The position numbers and the translations under genes were made by a program. A stretch of DNA of 64,000 nucleotides. It comes from Myripristis murdjan. Lineage: Eukaryota; Chordata; Actinopteri; Holocentriformes; Holocentridae. Below, piece after piece: positions 29,202-41,156 of the stretch (position 1 is the stretch's first letter; every line of letters begins with the position of its first letter). Under the pieces are notes generated by a model that ran no database searches, was not told the origin of the DNA, and saw only the letters and a list, made by a program, of their open reading frames with translations. The DNA lies in assembly GCF_902150065.1 (NCBI RefSeq), contig NC_043996.1, forward strand, positions 13,467,485 to 13,531,484, read 5' to 3'.

Positions 29202-32200
29202 CTATTTATTTTCAGTATAAGATCCACCACCTTCTCTCTGGAGGGGTTCCTTTGACAAACCTGCAACAGATAAGCACATTAGTCCATGTGACTGAGAGAA
29301 AAGTGTCTGGTCACATTAACAATAACGTACCATTTTCTTGGCGAGCAGCAAGGCCCTGGTTTTGAGATGAATGTCCACGATCACGGGGTGGAATCCTGTG
29401 GTTAGAGCCCAAAGGTGTGATAGGCTTCCAAACGTCTTTGGATGACTCGGGGAATTTAGACCTTAAGTGTGCTGGACTGATAAAGGGCTCATGTGGTAAA
29501 GATGCTGGAAGATGGCCATTGGGAGCAGAGTTGTACAATGGCACACCTTCAGTTGATTTGTCACCCATGAGGCCTGGTATATGGTCATGACTACCAGGTG
29601 AGCGATAATACATTTCTTTGCCCATCTTTTTGACATACAGGGGTTTTCCATGTGGTTGTTTTAAGTCCTGAGGGTGTTGGGTTTTACTGCTATGATCCTG
29701 TATGGTTTTGGGCTCCAGAAATGTACTTCTATCATTAAGCGAGTCAGGGAAACTGCTGGATTCTCTACCTGATGGGCCATGTTGAAGCAATACATAACCA
29801 TTTGGTTCAAAATATGAGTGCATTTGAGCTTCAGGTTTTGAGGATTTCTTTGAGTCAATCAGAGTTAACTGACGTTTTGAGGAACTGTTAGGTTCACCTG
29901 TTGACTTGTTATAAAAAGGCACTTGAGAGTCTTGAAGCATGTAGTAGGGGATCAATGAAGGATTAAGGGATTCACTTTGGTCTTGAGGATGCACTGGAGA
30001 TGTAGAGTCACTGGACTTTTTGCCATGTGGTTGCAGCTCCTTGGTTGTCATTTTATTTTGTGGCACTGAAGCTTGCAGCTGTTGCAAATATTGTGCAATA
30101 TAGGGCATGACATTTGGCTTCATGTGAGGTTCAGGTTTAGTGGGATTATTCATAACAGAGGATAACTGCCCATATTGCTGTTTTGAGGGTTGTATATTAT
30201 ACGGCTCATAATCATGCCATGCTTTTACTGGATCACCACCTGCAACTGGAGGTTTAGAGGGAGTATCAGAGTGATGTGAAGATAGCCTTTGTGGGTAATT
30301 TGGAGGTTTCTCATCTTGTGCTTGGTACGGCCACTTAAGATATTGCGAATCATAAGGCACCAAATGAGGGTGCACTGGTAACTCTCCAGGTAGTGCAGCA
30401 GGGTGGCCATCTGGTGGTTGGAAATATGGCTGCAGTTTAGATTGGCTTCCAAATTGAGGCAACTGAGCTGCATTCTGGTTCTGATACTCACCAAAATGTT
30501 GATCATCAAGGACAGAAGTTGCAGATGTGCCCACAGATGTTTTAGTTGGTTCAGCTGGTTTACGAGGAAGGGGAGCAGATTCCAAGCCATAACCAAAACT
30601 GGAATACCCAAATGCAGGAAGGAATGGAAGTCCTGGGTACACTGGAAGGACACCCTTACCCTCAAATCCAGCAGGAACAATATGGTGATGATGTTGGTGG
30701 AAAGCAATTTGTGGGCAGCAGTTAGAAAATCCTGATGGGCAAATCTGAGGGCAATGTATGGGTGGAATGTATCGAGTTCCTGGTTGAGGATGTGGGAGTA
30801 AACCAGAATTACTGGGTTGTGGATTAGCAGGCTCCTGGAGTTTTTGAGTATTGGCTGGAGTGACTGGTTGTGGTTTTTGAGGATTGAGACCATGAGATAA
30901 CAGAGGCTGGGGGTTTTGTGGCTGCTGGGGATAAGAGTAATATTGATTAGAAGGCTGGTGCACCTGACCCTTTGGAGTATTGGTAGCTGGAGGCTCTGCA
31001 TCTGGCTTTTTGATAGGTAATTCAGGAGACTTTGGTATCTGGGATGGTTGAGGGTAAAAATGCTGAAATGCTTGACTATTGGGGGCTTCAGTATTTGGAG
31101 ACTGTGCACCTGAGGCTGGCTTATCAGTTGAGTGCGCTTCAAGCTCTGGGTGAGGGTAGACAGGGTAAGGGTAGAATGGATGATGCACTTGACCCAATGG
31201 GGCCTCAGACACTGGTGGCTTTGGTGGCCGAGTATAGAAAGGAAATGGGTAGACCGCATACTGCCCTTGTCTCCCTGGAGCTGGAAGGTTGCCAGGTGTA
31301 GGATTTTTGGGGGCTTCAGGTTTAAATGCTTCAGGATACAGTGGGTGAAGAGGTTTCTGCACTTGGTCACATGGAATTTTATTAGGGGAATGCTGTGTAG
31401 GTGGCACTGGTTTTTGAGAAGGTCCTTTGGGCCAAGATTGAGGGTAAAATGGATTTGGGTTGAAAGGCACATCAGGTGCTTCAGAAGCGGGCTGCTTTGG
31501 TGGCTGAGGGTAGAAAGGGAATGGGGGTAAGGGGTGCTGTACCTGGGCTCCAGGTGAAGGTTTTTCCGGGGTTTCAGGTTTAGTTGGCTCAGGATACAAT
31601 GGGTAGAGGGGATGTTGCACTTGACCTTGAGGTGCTTCAGAAGCTGGAGGTGGCTGAGGTTTGAATGGGTGGAATTCGTGTTCATGACCCCCAAACTGGG
31701 TTACTGGAGATTGTGCAGGTTTCTGAGGAGGCCAAGGTAGAGGATAAAATGGGTATGAATCAAAAGGTTTGGCTGGTTTTTGTGTAGGAAGAGTTTCATG
31801 CTCTTGAGAATAAAATGGATGAGGGCAAGGCTGCTGTATTTGGTTGTTAGGAGGTTGGATAACTGGAGGCTGTGTAGTAGGCAAAGGCTGCACTTCAGGA
31901 TTCTGGGCAGGAAAACCAGGGTGGATGTCAGGGTTAGATGGCTTAACATTGAAGTGGTATGGGTACAAAGGCTCTTCTTGGCCCTTAGGATGCTTGGTGG
32001 CTTGAGGCTGTACAGCAGGTTCTTTCCCAGCATGCAGGTCATCTGTTTGGGCTGGCCAGGGGTAAAATGGAAAAGGATTCAATGGCAGTGGTATCTGTCT
32101 CTCCGGAGTAGGCTCAAGCATTGCAGGGGGGGCAGGGGTTATGAGAGATGGTACTGACATGGTTGGAGCACCTGGTTTTACAGGATGAGGGTGAAATGGA

Positions 32201-34013
32201 TTGGGATGAAAAGGGAAGTAAAACTCCTGTGGTTGCTGGGGAGGGTGACTGATGTTCTTTGGTGCATGAGTTGGGGTCAGCTTCTCAGGGTGCTGAGAAT
32301 GAACTGGATCCATCGGAATAGCAGGGTGTGGAGGAAGCTTGGGCATGTGGTGAGGAACATGGGTTGAAGGAACTAGATGAGGGCTGTGTGTGTAAAGAAA
32401 CGGTGTTTCAATTTGCTGGTTTGGACTTTTTGCAGGATGAAGTGGTGGCAGTGATGGGCAGGAAACTTTAATTTCTCCTTCACCAGCCAGCTCCATGGTG
32501 AACATTCCATCCTGAAACAAATTTTAGGGGTAGAGTCAGAAATAGTACTGGGTAGAATTGACATGGTAATTTGATTCACGACAAGTCAAAGTATGTCAGG
32601 GTCATTTCCCTTTGCCATGGCAAGAGCTGTAGCATTCACTATTGTCACCATGTCGACAGAAGAATTTCAGTTGGTGAAGGCCTGATACATGAGTAACTGA
32701 GAACATTTTCTGTTGTCACAGGACTTACTGCAGCTGATTAGGATTAGCCGACATCACAGGCGAGTATTCTGGTTTTCCCATATCACATTGCGCTACGATG
32801 TTAGATATCTGTGTCTCTCCTACAGTTTTAGTTCAATAACAAGTCTTTCACAACTGAAGCTAACTAAAGCATTACAACATCAAAGGTCTGTGCAACATTG
32901 ATATCTTATGGCCAAAATGAAATTGTGTATCCAATGAAGATTCACTTGCCAATATTCCCAATGCTTGTTTTGTCATGATGGAACAGTCAAGAAAGTTATT
33001 CAGTCAGTTCCCCAAAGCCAGCTAGCTCATTTGCACCTCCAGAATCTTCTACAATGCTGCATTTTACTCATTTCTGTGGTTAAAATAATCAGTTAAACAG
33101 GAACATTTAGAACACAAAACATAACCTGTCATACCTTTATTTCCACACAGGGTGCATAGCGAGCAGAGATGACAACACCTTCAGGATGAACAACCACACT
33201 GAACCCACATCTGGACGAAACCTTCATCAGTGACTGCCAAATGCCATTCACTGTAAGACAATGAAAAGTTCTATTTTTGTCAAGCCCATGCACCTACACT
33301 GAACTAGACGGATCATTGTAGTTTAGCAAAATGCCTTTAAAGCCAGACACCATCAAATGGAACACTGCAAGAGAAAGATGACTGTACTTACGTTTTACCA
33401 TAATTTTATTGACAGCGACAGCCCATTCTATTTTCACTACCATGCCCTCAGCATGGCAGGTGACCATGGGAGGGTTAGATGAGGGCTGTTTTATCACAGG
33501 GCATGACATCCTCACTGGTAACCCCCACCAACGCAGTGGGAGAACATAGCTATCCTCCTGAAGAGCAGCAACACAAAGTTTGGAGTCAAGAATGGCATCA
33601 TGATTTAAGTACAATTTCTTTTTTATTTTTAAAAACAAAGTATCACACCTCAAGAGTGACAAAACAACCATCATAAGGTGCAACTAAGACCAAATCCCTC
33701 CGTGATGACCTCAAGGTATAACCACAACTTGATGGCAACTTGGATATAGGCAGAGGAGACAGTCGACTTCCTGTGAAACCAAATTCAATTAACATAAGAA
33801 ATGTCAACTAAAATCATAAACAGTGGTGGAAAGAAGAAATTGCTACTTAAGTAGAAATACTGTCACTGCACTGATAGAGTATTTTGCTTAAGCAGAAATA
33901 CTACTCTAAATATCTACTTAAGTACAAATAAAAAACAACTTAAAAATATCCTCAGAGCACAAGACACTGAGTTTGAAACATTAATTTTGTTAGATGCAAT
34001 ACTTCCCGTGCAT

Positions 34014-34044
<31 letters not shown>

Positions 34045-35068
34045 GACAAGAGTACAAAGAAATTGTAGCACTGGTACAAACTAGATTCTTTTAACTGGAA
34101 ATTTGTAAATGAGAAAAAAGTGAATGAACAATAAAGGCAGAATACTCTTCTCTGCTTAGTCAACATTTACTGTGGAAAGGTCTAAATTTGTTAATTTATG
34201 ATGGCCCAGTTTCTATAGCCTTTAAAATGTGTACTCTGTAGTGGATGTTATTTGTAGAAAAAAAAAAACAAAACAGTACATGTACACACACAAAATCTAC
34301 TCAATAACAGTAACATGAGTAAATGTAATAATCTCTTTCACCCCTACTAGGAATTTATGGGAAACAAATATCTCTGTATGATGGAGTATGATGCATAAAT
34401 AATGACATATAAAGATGTGGCTCTGTAGGAGGATAATACTTGCCCCTGTCCACAAAGAGCAGAGAGCCGGGCGTGGAGTCAGCATCCTGGACTTGAAGCC
34501 TCATAGACTCTCCTGTACATTCAACCTTTGGCTCTGTCTGCAGAAGTCGCTGCACCGCTGCCCTGTCTGGTCTTGAGGAGTCTTCGCCTTGCCCTTTAAA
34601 GAATTGAGGCTGCTCCCATCCTTTGCAAATAAGCCTAATTTAGCTTTAATACGTACAACTCTACACGAATGGCTCTAAAATTGATGCGTTCAAGATGTTT
34701 TAGTGAAAGAAGCAATCACAACTTAATGTATTTTGGGGCAAAACCACAACTTTTTACATACCCATGTCTGATTGGTAATCCGAGTGAACACCCAGTAAAT
34801 TCTTTAAGGACTTGATCCCTTTGGATTTGCCACTTGGCACAGAATTGCGTCCGATCAAGAGCCTTCCATGGTGCACACCAGTTGAACCATCTCCTTCCCG
34901 CTGACCTTGAATTAATGTCGAGGTGTCTCTTGTTTTGGGCGTCCTAACGAGGGACGTGATCTTTGTTTGAATGCTCATCGGCTCCGTGCAATTGCAAAAT
35001 GACCTGGCAGCTACAAAAAGTCCTAAACACAGCAAAACCGCACAGCCCCCGTTCCCTATACACGCCAT
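29202..35068 (-). CDS. Secreted protein with two ZP-N-like modules and a giant Pro/Gln/His/Tyr-rich tail (1375 aa)
   Basis: Coding exons in transcript order: 34762-35068, 34444-34620, 33649-33770, 33392-33557, 33135-33250, 29331-32511 and 29202-29260. Total phase is consistent, with one GC-AG intron after 34444. The ATG at 35068 opens a signal peptide (MACIGNGGCAVLLCLGLFVA). Two four-cysteine modules follow: about 133-222 (VEC..SCGY..APYDGCFV..RMSCP) and about 228-318 (VTC..RCGF..APCVE..KVSCP). Spacing and flanking motifs resemble the ZP-N half of zona pellucida domains, as in the N-terminal part of ZP1-like egg-coat proteins. The next 1,060 residues are mostly tandem degenerate Pro-rich units (HPFYPQP, LYPEP, GQVQHP, PFPFYPQ) with a small cysteine/histidine island. 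I see no ZP-C half, furin site or membrane segment. An extracellular-matrix or egg-envelope role is likely but inferred. I do not recognise a named orthologue. Confidence 0.75.
30230..32440 (-). repeat. Tandem degenerate Pro-rich coding repeats
   Basis: Within the 3.2-kb exon, units of roughly 50-60 residues alternate short motifs: Q(V/G)QHPLYPLYPEP, then KPE(T/A)P(E/K)(K/N)P(S/T)PG, then PFPFYPQPPKPP.SEAP. The clearest copies are in about 31,150-31,720. The array explains the long spurious antisense and alternate-frame reading frames here. Confidence 0.7.
32512..33134 (-). other. Intron before the giant exon
   Basis: AT-rich, with donor GTATGA at 33133-33134 (minus strand) and acceptor TTTCAG at 32512-32513. 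No other feature was recognised. Confidence 0.65.
33821..34348. mobile_element. CAGTGGTGG-type fish MITE in an intron of the ZP-N gene
   Basis: The left end CAGTGGTGGAAAGAAGAAAT is followed by repeated ACTTAAGTA words. The right end, GAGTAAATGTAATAATCTCT then TTCACCCCTAC, is a decayed inverted version of the left end. The interior holds a 27-nt poly-A run (about 34018-34044). It seems to be a second copy of the family at 2568-3798. It fills most of intron 33771-34443. Confidence 0.6.
34442..34447 (-). other. GC-type splice donor
   Basis: On the minus strand the exon ends GTGGACAGGG, followed by GCAAGT. GC at 34442-34443 is the donor dinucleotide, and GCAAGT is the consensus form of GC-AG introns. 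It is the only junction that keeps the frame into the next exon and gives the expected VDRGSRLSP sequence. Confidence 0.7.
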
Positions 35069-35157
35069 TGGAATAATAATAATAAAAAAACAACTGCACA
35101 CACACCTGATCGCCAGAGCAGTGTGTAGCAAAAGCTAAACTCTCCTCAACCTTAAAG

Positions 35158-35167
35158 ATTATAAAGA
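35158..35167 (-). promoter_or_regulatory. TATA-like element of the ZP-N gene
   Basis: Minus-strand CTTTATAATC lies about 95 bp upstream of the start codon at 35068, a plausible TATA box for a tissue-restricted gene. Confidence 0.35.
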
Positions 35168-35267
35168 TTGAAGGTGACCCGGGCCTGATTACCGACTAAT
35201 CAATGGGTCTCACTTGTCCAATGCAGGTGTTGTCTATGCAATTAAGGGAGGGGCGTCAGTTTGTCCC

Positions 35268-35282
35268 CCCGACCCACCCACC

Positions 35283-35345
<63 letters not shown>
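35268..35345 (+). repeat. (CCCA)n/(CA)n microsatellite
   Basis: A few CCCAC units followed by about 28 CA dinucleotides, just upstream of the ZP-N gene promoter. Confidence 0.95.
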
Positions 35346-35347
<2 letters not shown>

Positions 35348-36725
35348 TTGGTCTGAGTGCAGCTGAGCGCTCCTACACCCCTCTAAAAAATTACAACTAG
35401 CTAAAATAATAGAATAAAATAAAATAAAAGTTTTTGACCTTCTTTATTTCACAAAGTTTGACATTAACAATATGAACAATGTTGAGTTTAAATTTTATAT
35501 CTTGTTGGATCTGTAATTAGGCCTTCCAATAAAGCGTCTTTGAATTGAACTCAGTGCATTTGGGAAGATGATGCAGGTAAATGCGGCGTTTCCTGAAATT
35601 ACTGTCAAAAATGGCCCATTTCTTTTAACTAAGTTATGAAGCAATAAAAATCCAGTTTACTGAAATGCTCAAGCACTGTGGTTCTGCAAAGTTGACAGCC
35701 AATTTGTTTGGAGCTCGAAATGTAATATCTCTACAGGAATCCCAGTTCTGTTTTCTGGCATTCAAAGCAATCATGTCATGTTCATGTCAAATATATTTTA
35801 CTGACTGGACTATATAGGACCCCTGGATTCTCTTATGAGTGGTGTTCCCCTTTCCCTGTAGTGACTGTCTGTATATAAAATAGCTATGAAAGATCAGCTT
35901 CATAATGCAGGGAGATGGTTTCCAACATATAGGCTATCACCTGTTCTTTGTGACACCAGACTTGTATTCTGTATTACTCCTATAAACACAAACTCTAAAC
36001 TGTCTTCTCACAAGATGTAATCTTTAAATAGTCAAGTAATGAATATATATAATTAGTGAGCCACAGTGGTTTGTCTCCTCACAGGGGGGATTTATTAAGG
36101 GTGTAGCCTACACTAGGGGTTATACTATGCAGGTCTATTTTTTCCCCCACATAAGTAAGGTAGGCTATACAGATCAGCTGTCGTGTCTGGGCCAAGACCA
36201 TTTGTTAGTCTCAAGACAAAATTCTCAAGTGACTTTAAATCAGTTGGGAAGAAACTTCTTATGCCACCTGGAATTGCATTTATTTCCAACTCAAAATCAC
36301 CTGTATACTTACATATAATGCAGATGAATGATGAGATTATAAGTGACTCTCAACCATGTGCCATTTTAGTCCAATTTTAGTCCATGTCTTCATTTCAGCC
36401 AAAACACTACATGAGCCAGTAGCACTGACTAGGCCCCCCTCTGGCTGAGGGTGTCCTAATCACTACAACTAGTTGCAATGTTTTAGTTGCAATAAAAACC
36501 TGTTTACTCTTGGGCCCTGATGGCACATGGATACATAACACTTTAAGCCTACTACAAATCTATAATGGAGTGGCTGATTATCTTTAAGAAAAAAAAAGAA
36601 AAAAAAAAAGAACTTCATCAGAAGTCAGCACTCCTGCTTTGAAACTCTTAAACAGGCCACACATATACATTTCTACCAAAACACAACAGACAGAATATTC
36701 TGGCTTCACCCTCTGGTTGGAATAA
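35346..36725. other. Intergenic region, no gene recognised
   Basis: AT-rich with an A-rich run near 36589-36610. I see no coding or repeat structure I can name. Confidence 0.55.
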
Positions 36726-38438
36726 CTTTTATTTGATCTGTCTGTAAACAAGGTTGTGTCATCAATTCATGGCATTTTCCCCATTTTTGAAAATGCAGAT
36801 TTTGTAGAATGAATTCCAATGCAAAAGAAAGGACAAAATAGTGCAAAAATCTTTTTCTGTCTCTTTAATTCTGTACATATTCCACAAAGCCTGGAGATTA
36901 TTATTGATGCCAAAATATCCCTTAGGAAAGTGCCATTAAAAGTTACTTCTTACTGGGGCAGCAGTTAAAAATCCAACTCACAGTAGCAACAGATCAGACC
37001 GATTTTATGGCACAGAATACACAGTTATTCTCAAAGTTTTCACAAGACAACTTACAAATGTCCTTATTCCAACCAACACCATTTTCAATAAGTGTAGTGT
37101 ACACATTTTTTTCTTTTTAATATACTTCTAAGTACCGTGCTATGACAGTTTCTGATACACCTTTGATGACTAAAGCACAAGGCAAATAATTCCAAGGCGT
37201 TGGAGCCCAACAGCTTGGGTTTACAGTCAAATGCATTCATACTGATGAGGCTGCCATTTCCATCAGTTAATGAACCGGAATTATCAGGAAAACCCAATTA
37301 CTGTTGAAAAGTTATCTAAAGAAGCAGTTTAATGTTTTACAGTCATCTGAAGTAGTGTCTTATGATTTACAGTCAAACAAGTGACAATCATCCATCACAA
37401 TGAGCTGAAGCAATTCTGAAAATCCTCTTAAACTGACAATTGGTCCAATGGGGAGGGTAGAAAAATGACTTCACAGAACATGGGTGTGTAGTGATATACT
37501 GCCAAAAATAGGCAGCAAAAATTACAAATAGCAGGAGCTGGCTGACACAAGTCTGAGCTTGTTGCAGAGGTGGAATGTCCATGGAAACTCCAGGATGTTA
37601 TGAAGTATCATGGCAATTATCTGAGACCTCAGCAATGCTGACTTTACACTACAGTCAAACAATATCCCAACACCACAACTTTTAAGACCACATTCAAGTA
37701 CAACAGCAAAAGCATGTGATGGAAGTAAAGCAACATAAAGGTGGTGTGCTCAGAGGGCTGGCCAAGTGCTACACACAGAGGACTTTGTCAGAGGAAATCA
37801 TCATTTCTTTAATGATGGCTATAAAGGACTTGAAGACATGAGGCAGATGGAAACATGGTTTTGGCTGGAATATCTACTCTTAGGAGAGGGTAGGGATTGA
37901 ATTCTGTATGCTAAAAAAGGTATGCATGCAACTTTTAAATGCCGACATGCTGATGAAAAGGAACACAATGTGAACCCAGCATTTCTTAGTAATGCTCAAA
38001 AAAGCATATGCAAAACTACCTCCACCATTACATGTGTACTTCCCTTTGAACATTTGCCAGTTGCTAAGTGAATGTTTATACAAGGCGAGTCCAAATTTGT
38101 TTTACATTTTTTATTACACCTTCGAACTTTTTTTTTTTTTTTTTTTTTGCACATTTTCTCTTTTGGTAAATATACATTTAAACCATTTCAATGAACATGC
38201 CATTACTGTAGTGCCAAAAACAGTGAGTGTTAAGTACAATGTTAAAGTGGGGAAGGTTTAAAAAAAAAAAAAAAAAAAAAAAAGGTGGTGGGACAAAATA
38301 AACAAAAACAAGGTTGTATATAAAAGTCAACTGTGGAGAGGAAGTAACATTGCATGGTATCTAATCCCAAAAGTACTGTCAACACAATGGGGTGAGTGGG
38401 AGTGAGCTGCTAGGTAGATGGATGGGTGGAGAGGTTGC
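36726..38438 (-). other. pfn2: Profilin-2 3' UTR (long, inferred)
   Basis: It runs from the distal stop at 38439 down to a minus-strand AATAAA (plus-strand TTTATT near 36729-36734). It contains two homopolymer runs (T at about 38128-38148 and A at about 38260-38283). The downstream end is inferred from the signal only; shorter forms are possible. Confidence 0.4.
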
Positions 38439-38536
38439 TTAATATCCAGACTTCCTCAGGTAATCAGCCATGCTAAATGCTTTCTTGTTGAGCTGTCCGC
38501 CATGGACCCCTTCCTTTCCCATGATTACAACCAATA
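38439..38536 (-). CDS. pfn2: Alternative terminal exon 3b of profilin-2
   Basis: Acceptor GCTCCAG, coding [20 protein letters not shown] onward to SGY and stop. It differs from exon 3a at 7 of 32 residues, with no frame damage, so it looks functional. It lies 237 bp downstream of 3a and would sit in the 3' UTR when 3a is used. Confidence 0.85.
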
Positions 38537-41156
38537 CTGGAGCACACAAGGAAAAAAAAAAAAAAAAAAGAGAAATGAACAAAATTGAAGAGTCTCCCCC
38601 CACACACTATGAACGAGGGGGGATAAAGGTGACATAGAATCTTACCACCATCCCTCTTCATTGCTATTAAAAGTTTCCAAGACATTTTGACTGCTTGCAG
38701 GAGAAATCTTAACAGCAATATTTCTTTTCTCTTCTTTTTGTCCCTCAATTTTAACTAAGCGAGCTTGACGACATTAAAACCCCGAATCCCTCAAGTATTT
38801 TGCCATTGAGTATGCCTTCTTATTCAATCCGCCTCCATGGACCCCTTCTTTGCCCATTACAAGAACCAAAACTGAAAGAGAAGAAGATAGAAAAGGGAAA
38901 GTTAAGAAGTGAGAGGTAAAGGAAAGGCATTCAAAGTAAGGAATGTCATTATCAGCAAGTGAACAGTCATTGATCATTTAGCAATTTTAAGCTGCAAGGA
39001 AGATGAGCATGCTTGGTTGGTCAAGACACTCTGTAATATCTGCTTTTAACAGCAGATCACTGTTAGCTGATAGCCAATAACAAGCCAGGGGATACTGCAA
39101 AGATAACATTTGTTGTTAGAACTTACATTACTCAAGCAGGGATTGGCTTATTTTGCTAAATCAAGACCTCTGAAAGGGGAAACATGCCATAGAGTAAAAA
39201 CTGTGCACTCTCAGTTTTTGCAGTATCCTCAGTGCATTTGTTAGCATGTAGGAAATATGCAACAGCCGCAGGAGACTGGTAATTTTGTGCTCTTTTTAAA
39301 AATTGTTTTCCAAAATTCAAAAGCATCTTACTAGAGAGTGACAAAAAGAAAGCATTGAATGGAAAGGGGAATAGTGTAGGAAAAAAGAAAAGGAAAAGAC
39401 ACTGGTTTTGAATGCAATTATCAGTCACTGAGGACCACAAAGGCAGACAGACTGGAGTAGGCAAACCTTGGCTTACACGAGGCTTTTGATGCAAACCTCC
39501 AGGGACTCTCAAAATACTCTATATACAATAGCTGGACTTGAGAAACCTGCATCCATGAGCTTTGCCTGATAGCATCATATGATGCTGTGACTCAATATTC
39601 AGTTTGCACTTCCTCTGCAAGCCACACAAGTCATGTGAGGTAGTTCCTCATACCCATGTGATGTTTTCACCAAAAGGGAAAAAAAGACATGGGTGTTACC
39701 ATCTCAAAAAAACATTCAAACCTATGACAGCATTTCAATACAGAATGAGTTGCAATAGTTTTGATATATCTAAAATACATTTACCTTTTCCAGCCCTTCC
39801 CACAGAGACATTGTATGTAGGCTCTCCTCCTTGGCTCTTTGTCCTGATGTCCATTGTCCAGTCATTGTCAACCTGGAGGCTGTCTCTTATGACTGAGCAC
39901 TTCTTTGAGCCCAGAGTGAGACCGTTGGTGAAGAAGGTCTCTCTATCCTTTCCAACAATGACATCAATTTCTTGAGACTGAAATACACAGAAAGACAACA
40001 GCAGAAAAAAGAGGGTAAGATCATATTTAGCCCAAGAAGTTACCTTTGCAGATAGGTGCAAAAATAATCAGGGGAAGAAATCAAACAATTATGACTAGAA
40101 ACATCAAGCTAAGTGTAAGGATGCAGAACGTTATAGTTCATCCATTTGGTAAGAGGCTGCCTTAGCACACTACAAGATCTACTGCACTTATTTAGCAGAC
40201 GACTGCAAGAATTTTAAGTTGTAACTGAGAAAAGCCGCTCCAGGTCTGGTTACATTGCAAACAGTAATTACAAACACCAGCAATGGTTACCAATACACCT
40301 GACACCGATCAAAGACTGTGCATTTGACTGCCGGTGTCAACGTTAGCTTGCTACCATTGCCTGTAGTAAATAACGGAAGTAACGTGACGTCTGTGTACCA
40401 GGCTAGCACTCATGCCACCCATTTGAATGAATTAAAAATAAATAAATAAAATAAAATAAATAAAATACCGCTGTCATCCAACAATCACCATACAGACAGT
40501 GAGATTCCTCATGAGAAGTAAATTTAATTCATCACTGGCTGACCAAATGTCACCCATCGTTAGTCCTCTTAACAGCAGCTAACCAGTGCATGAGCAGCTT
40601 AGCTAATCAAAGCCGCCGCGCACACAAAAGCATGCACGCTCCCTCGAGCCAGACACCGACTATTAGCTGGTTTGGAACCAGTGTCTCTCAATATTTTTAC
40701 GAGCCGTTTGATTTTTTTTTTTTAAATAAATACTTGTTAGCAGAAATTTACTGACGCGTTCTTGTTGCGCGCAAGCCAAAACGGTTAATGTCTTATGTGA
40801 TCAGCGTGAGGTCTAATCCCAAAAACGTTTCCTTTCCAGGAAATAGCCGACACGGGCTAACGACAAGCTAGCCCGGCAGCCCTTTAGATAGCTAGTTAGA
40901 TCCTGCGAGGAAGCGCTTTTAGCGCTCTTCACTGTTGTTATTGTTGGCGTGGACAACTGTGAAACAAGCCACTGTCCACCGGGAACATTTTACACCCAAA
41001 CCAAATCACTTCGCGCTCACGTCTTACCGTTATGTTGTTAAAAGTACCACCGGCATGTGCTGCCCAAACATATTTGGCTTCCGTGTACCCAACAATGGCG
41101 CTATCCTGACAGCTGCCATCGGCCATCAGGTTATCAATGTAGTTTTGCCAAGACAT
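38439..41156 (-). CDS. pfn2: Profilin-2 with alternative last coding exons (139 aa either way)
   Basis: Exon 1 is 41028-41156 (ATG at 41156, [14 protein letters not shown]), exon 2 is 39785-39977, then either exon 3a (38774-38871) or 3b (38439-38536). Both options are 98 bp, enter in the same phase and carry their own stop. The product is a 139-aa actin-monomer-binding protein; the family is 139-140 aa and controls actin polymerisation at the leading edge and synapse through poly-proline ligands. Matches to PFN2 include [44 protein letters not shown] and [20 protein letters not shown]. The Trp/Tyr residues of the poly-Pro site (SWQNY, terminal SGF/SGY) are present. Mammalian PFN2 likewise makes a and b forms from alternative terminal exons. 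Exon 3a corresponds to the PFN2a end. Confidence 0.93.
38872..39784 (-). other. pfn2: pfn2 intron 2
   Basis: Between exon 2 and exon 3a. No repeat family or RNA gene recognised. Confidence 0.65.
39978..41027 (-). other. pfn2: pfn2 intron 1
   Basis: Mostly unique sequence; includes an AAATA-type simple tract (about 40436-40466) and a CpG-richer part near the first exon. No gene recognised. Confidence 0.65.

Noticed and set aside
30225-31694. A 489-codon alternate reading frame on the minus strand
   Set aside because: It is a shadow of the 3.2-kb proline-rich exon in another frame. Repetitive CCN/CAN codons keep alternate frames open. No start, splice or family support.
29202-35068. Histidine-rich glycoprotein or kininogen, because the gene is beside fetuin-A and rich in Pro and His
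   Set aside because: The N-terminal modules have the four-cysteine ZP-N spacing, not the cystatin pattern, and the exon plan differs from the fetuin/HRG/kininogen family.
35069-35131. A 21-residue N-terminal extension of the ZP-N protein
   Set aside because: The first codon is TTG. The ATG at 35068 begins a good signal peptide.
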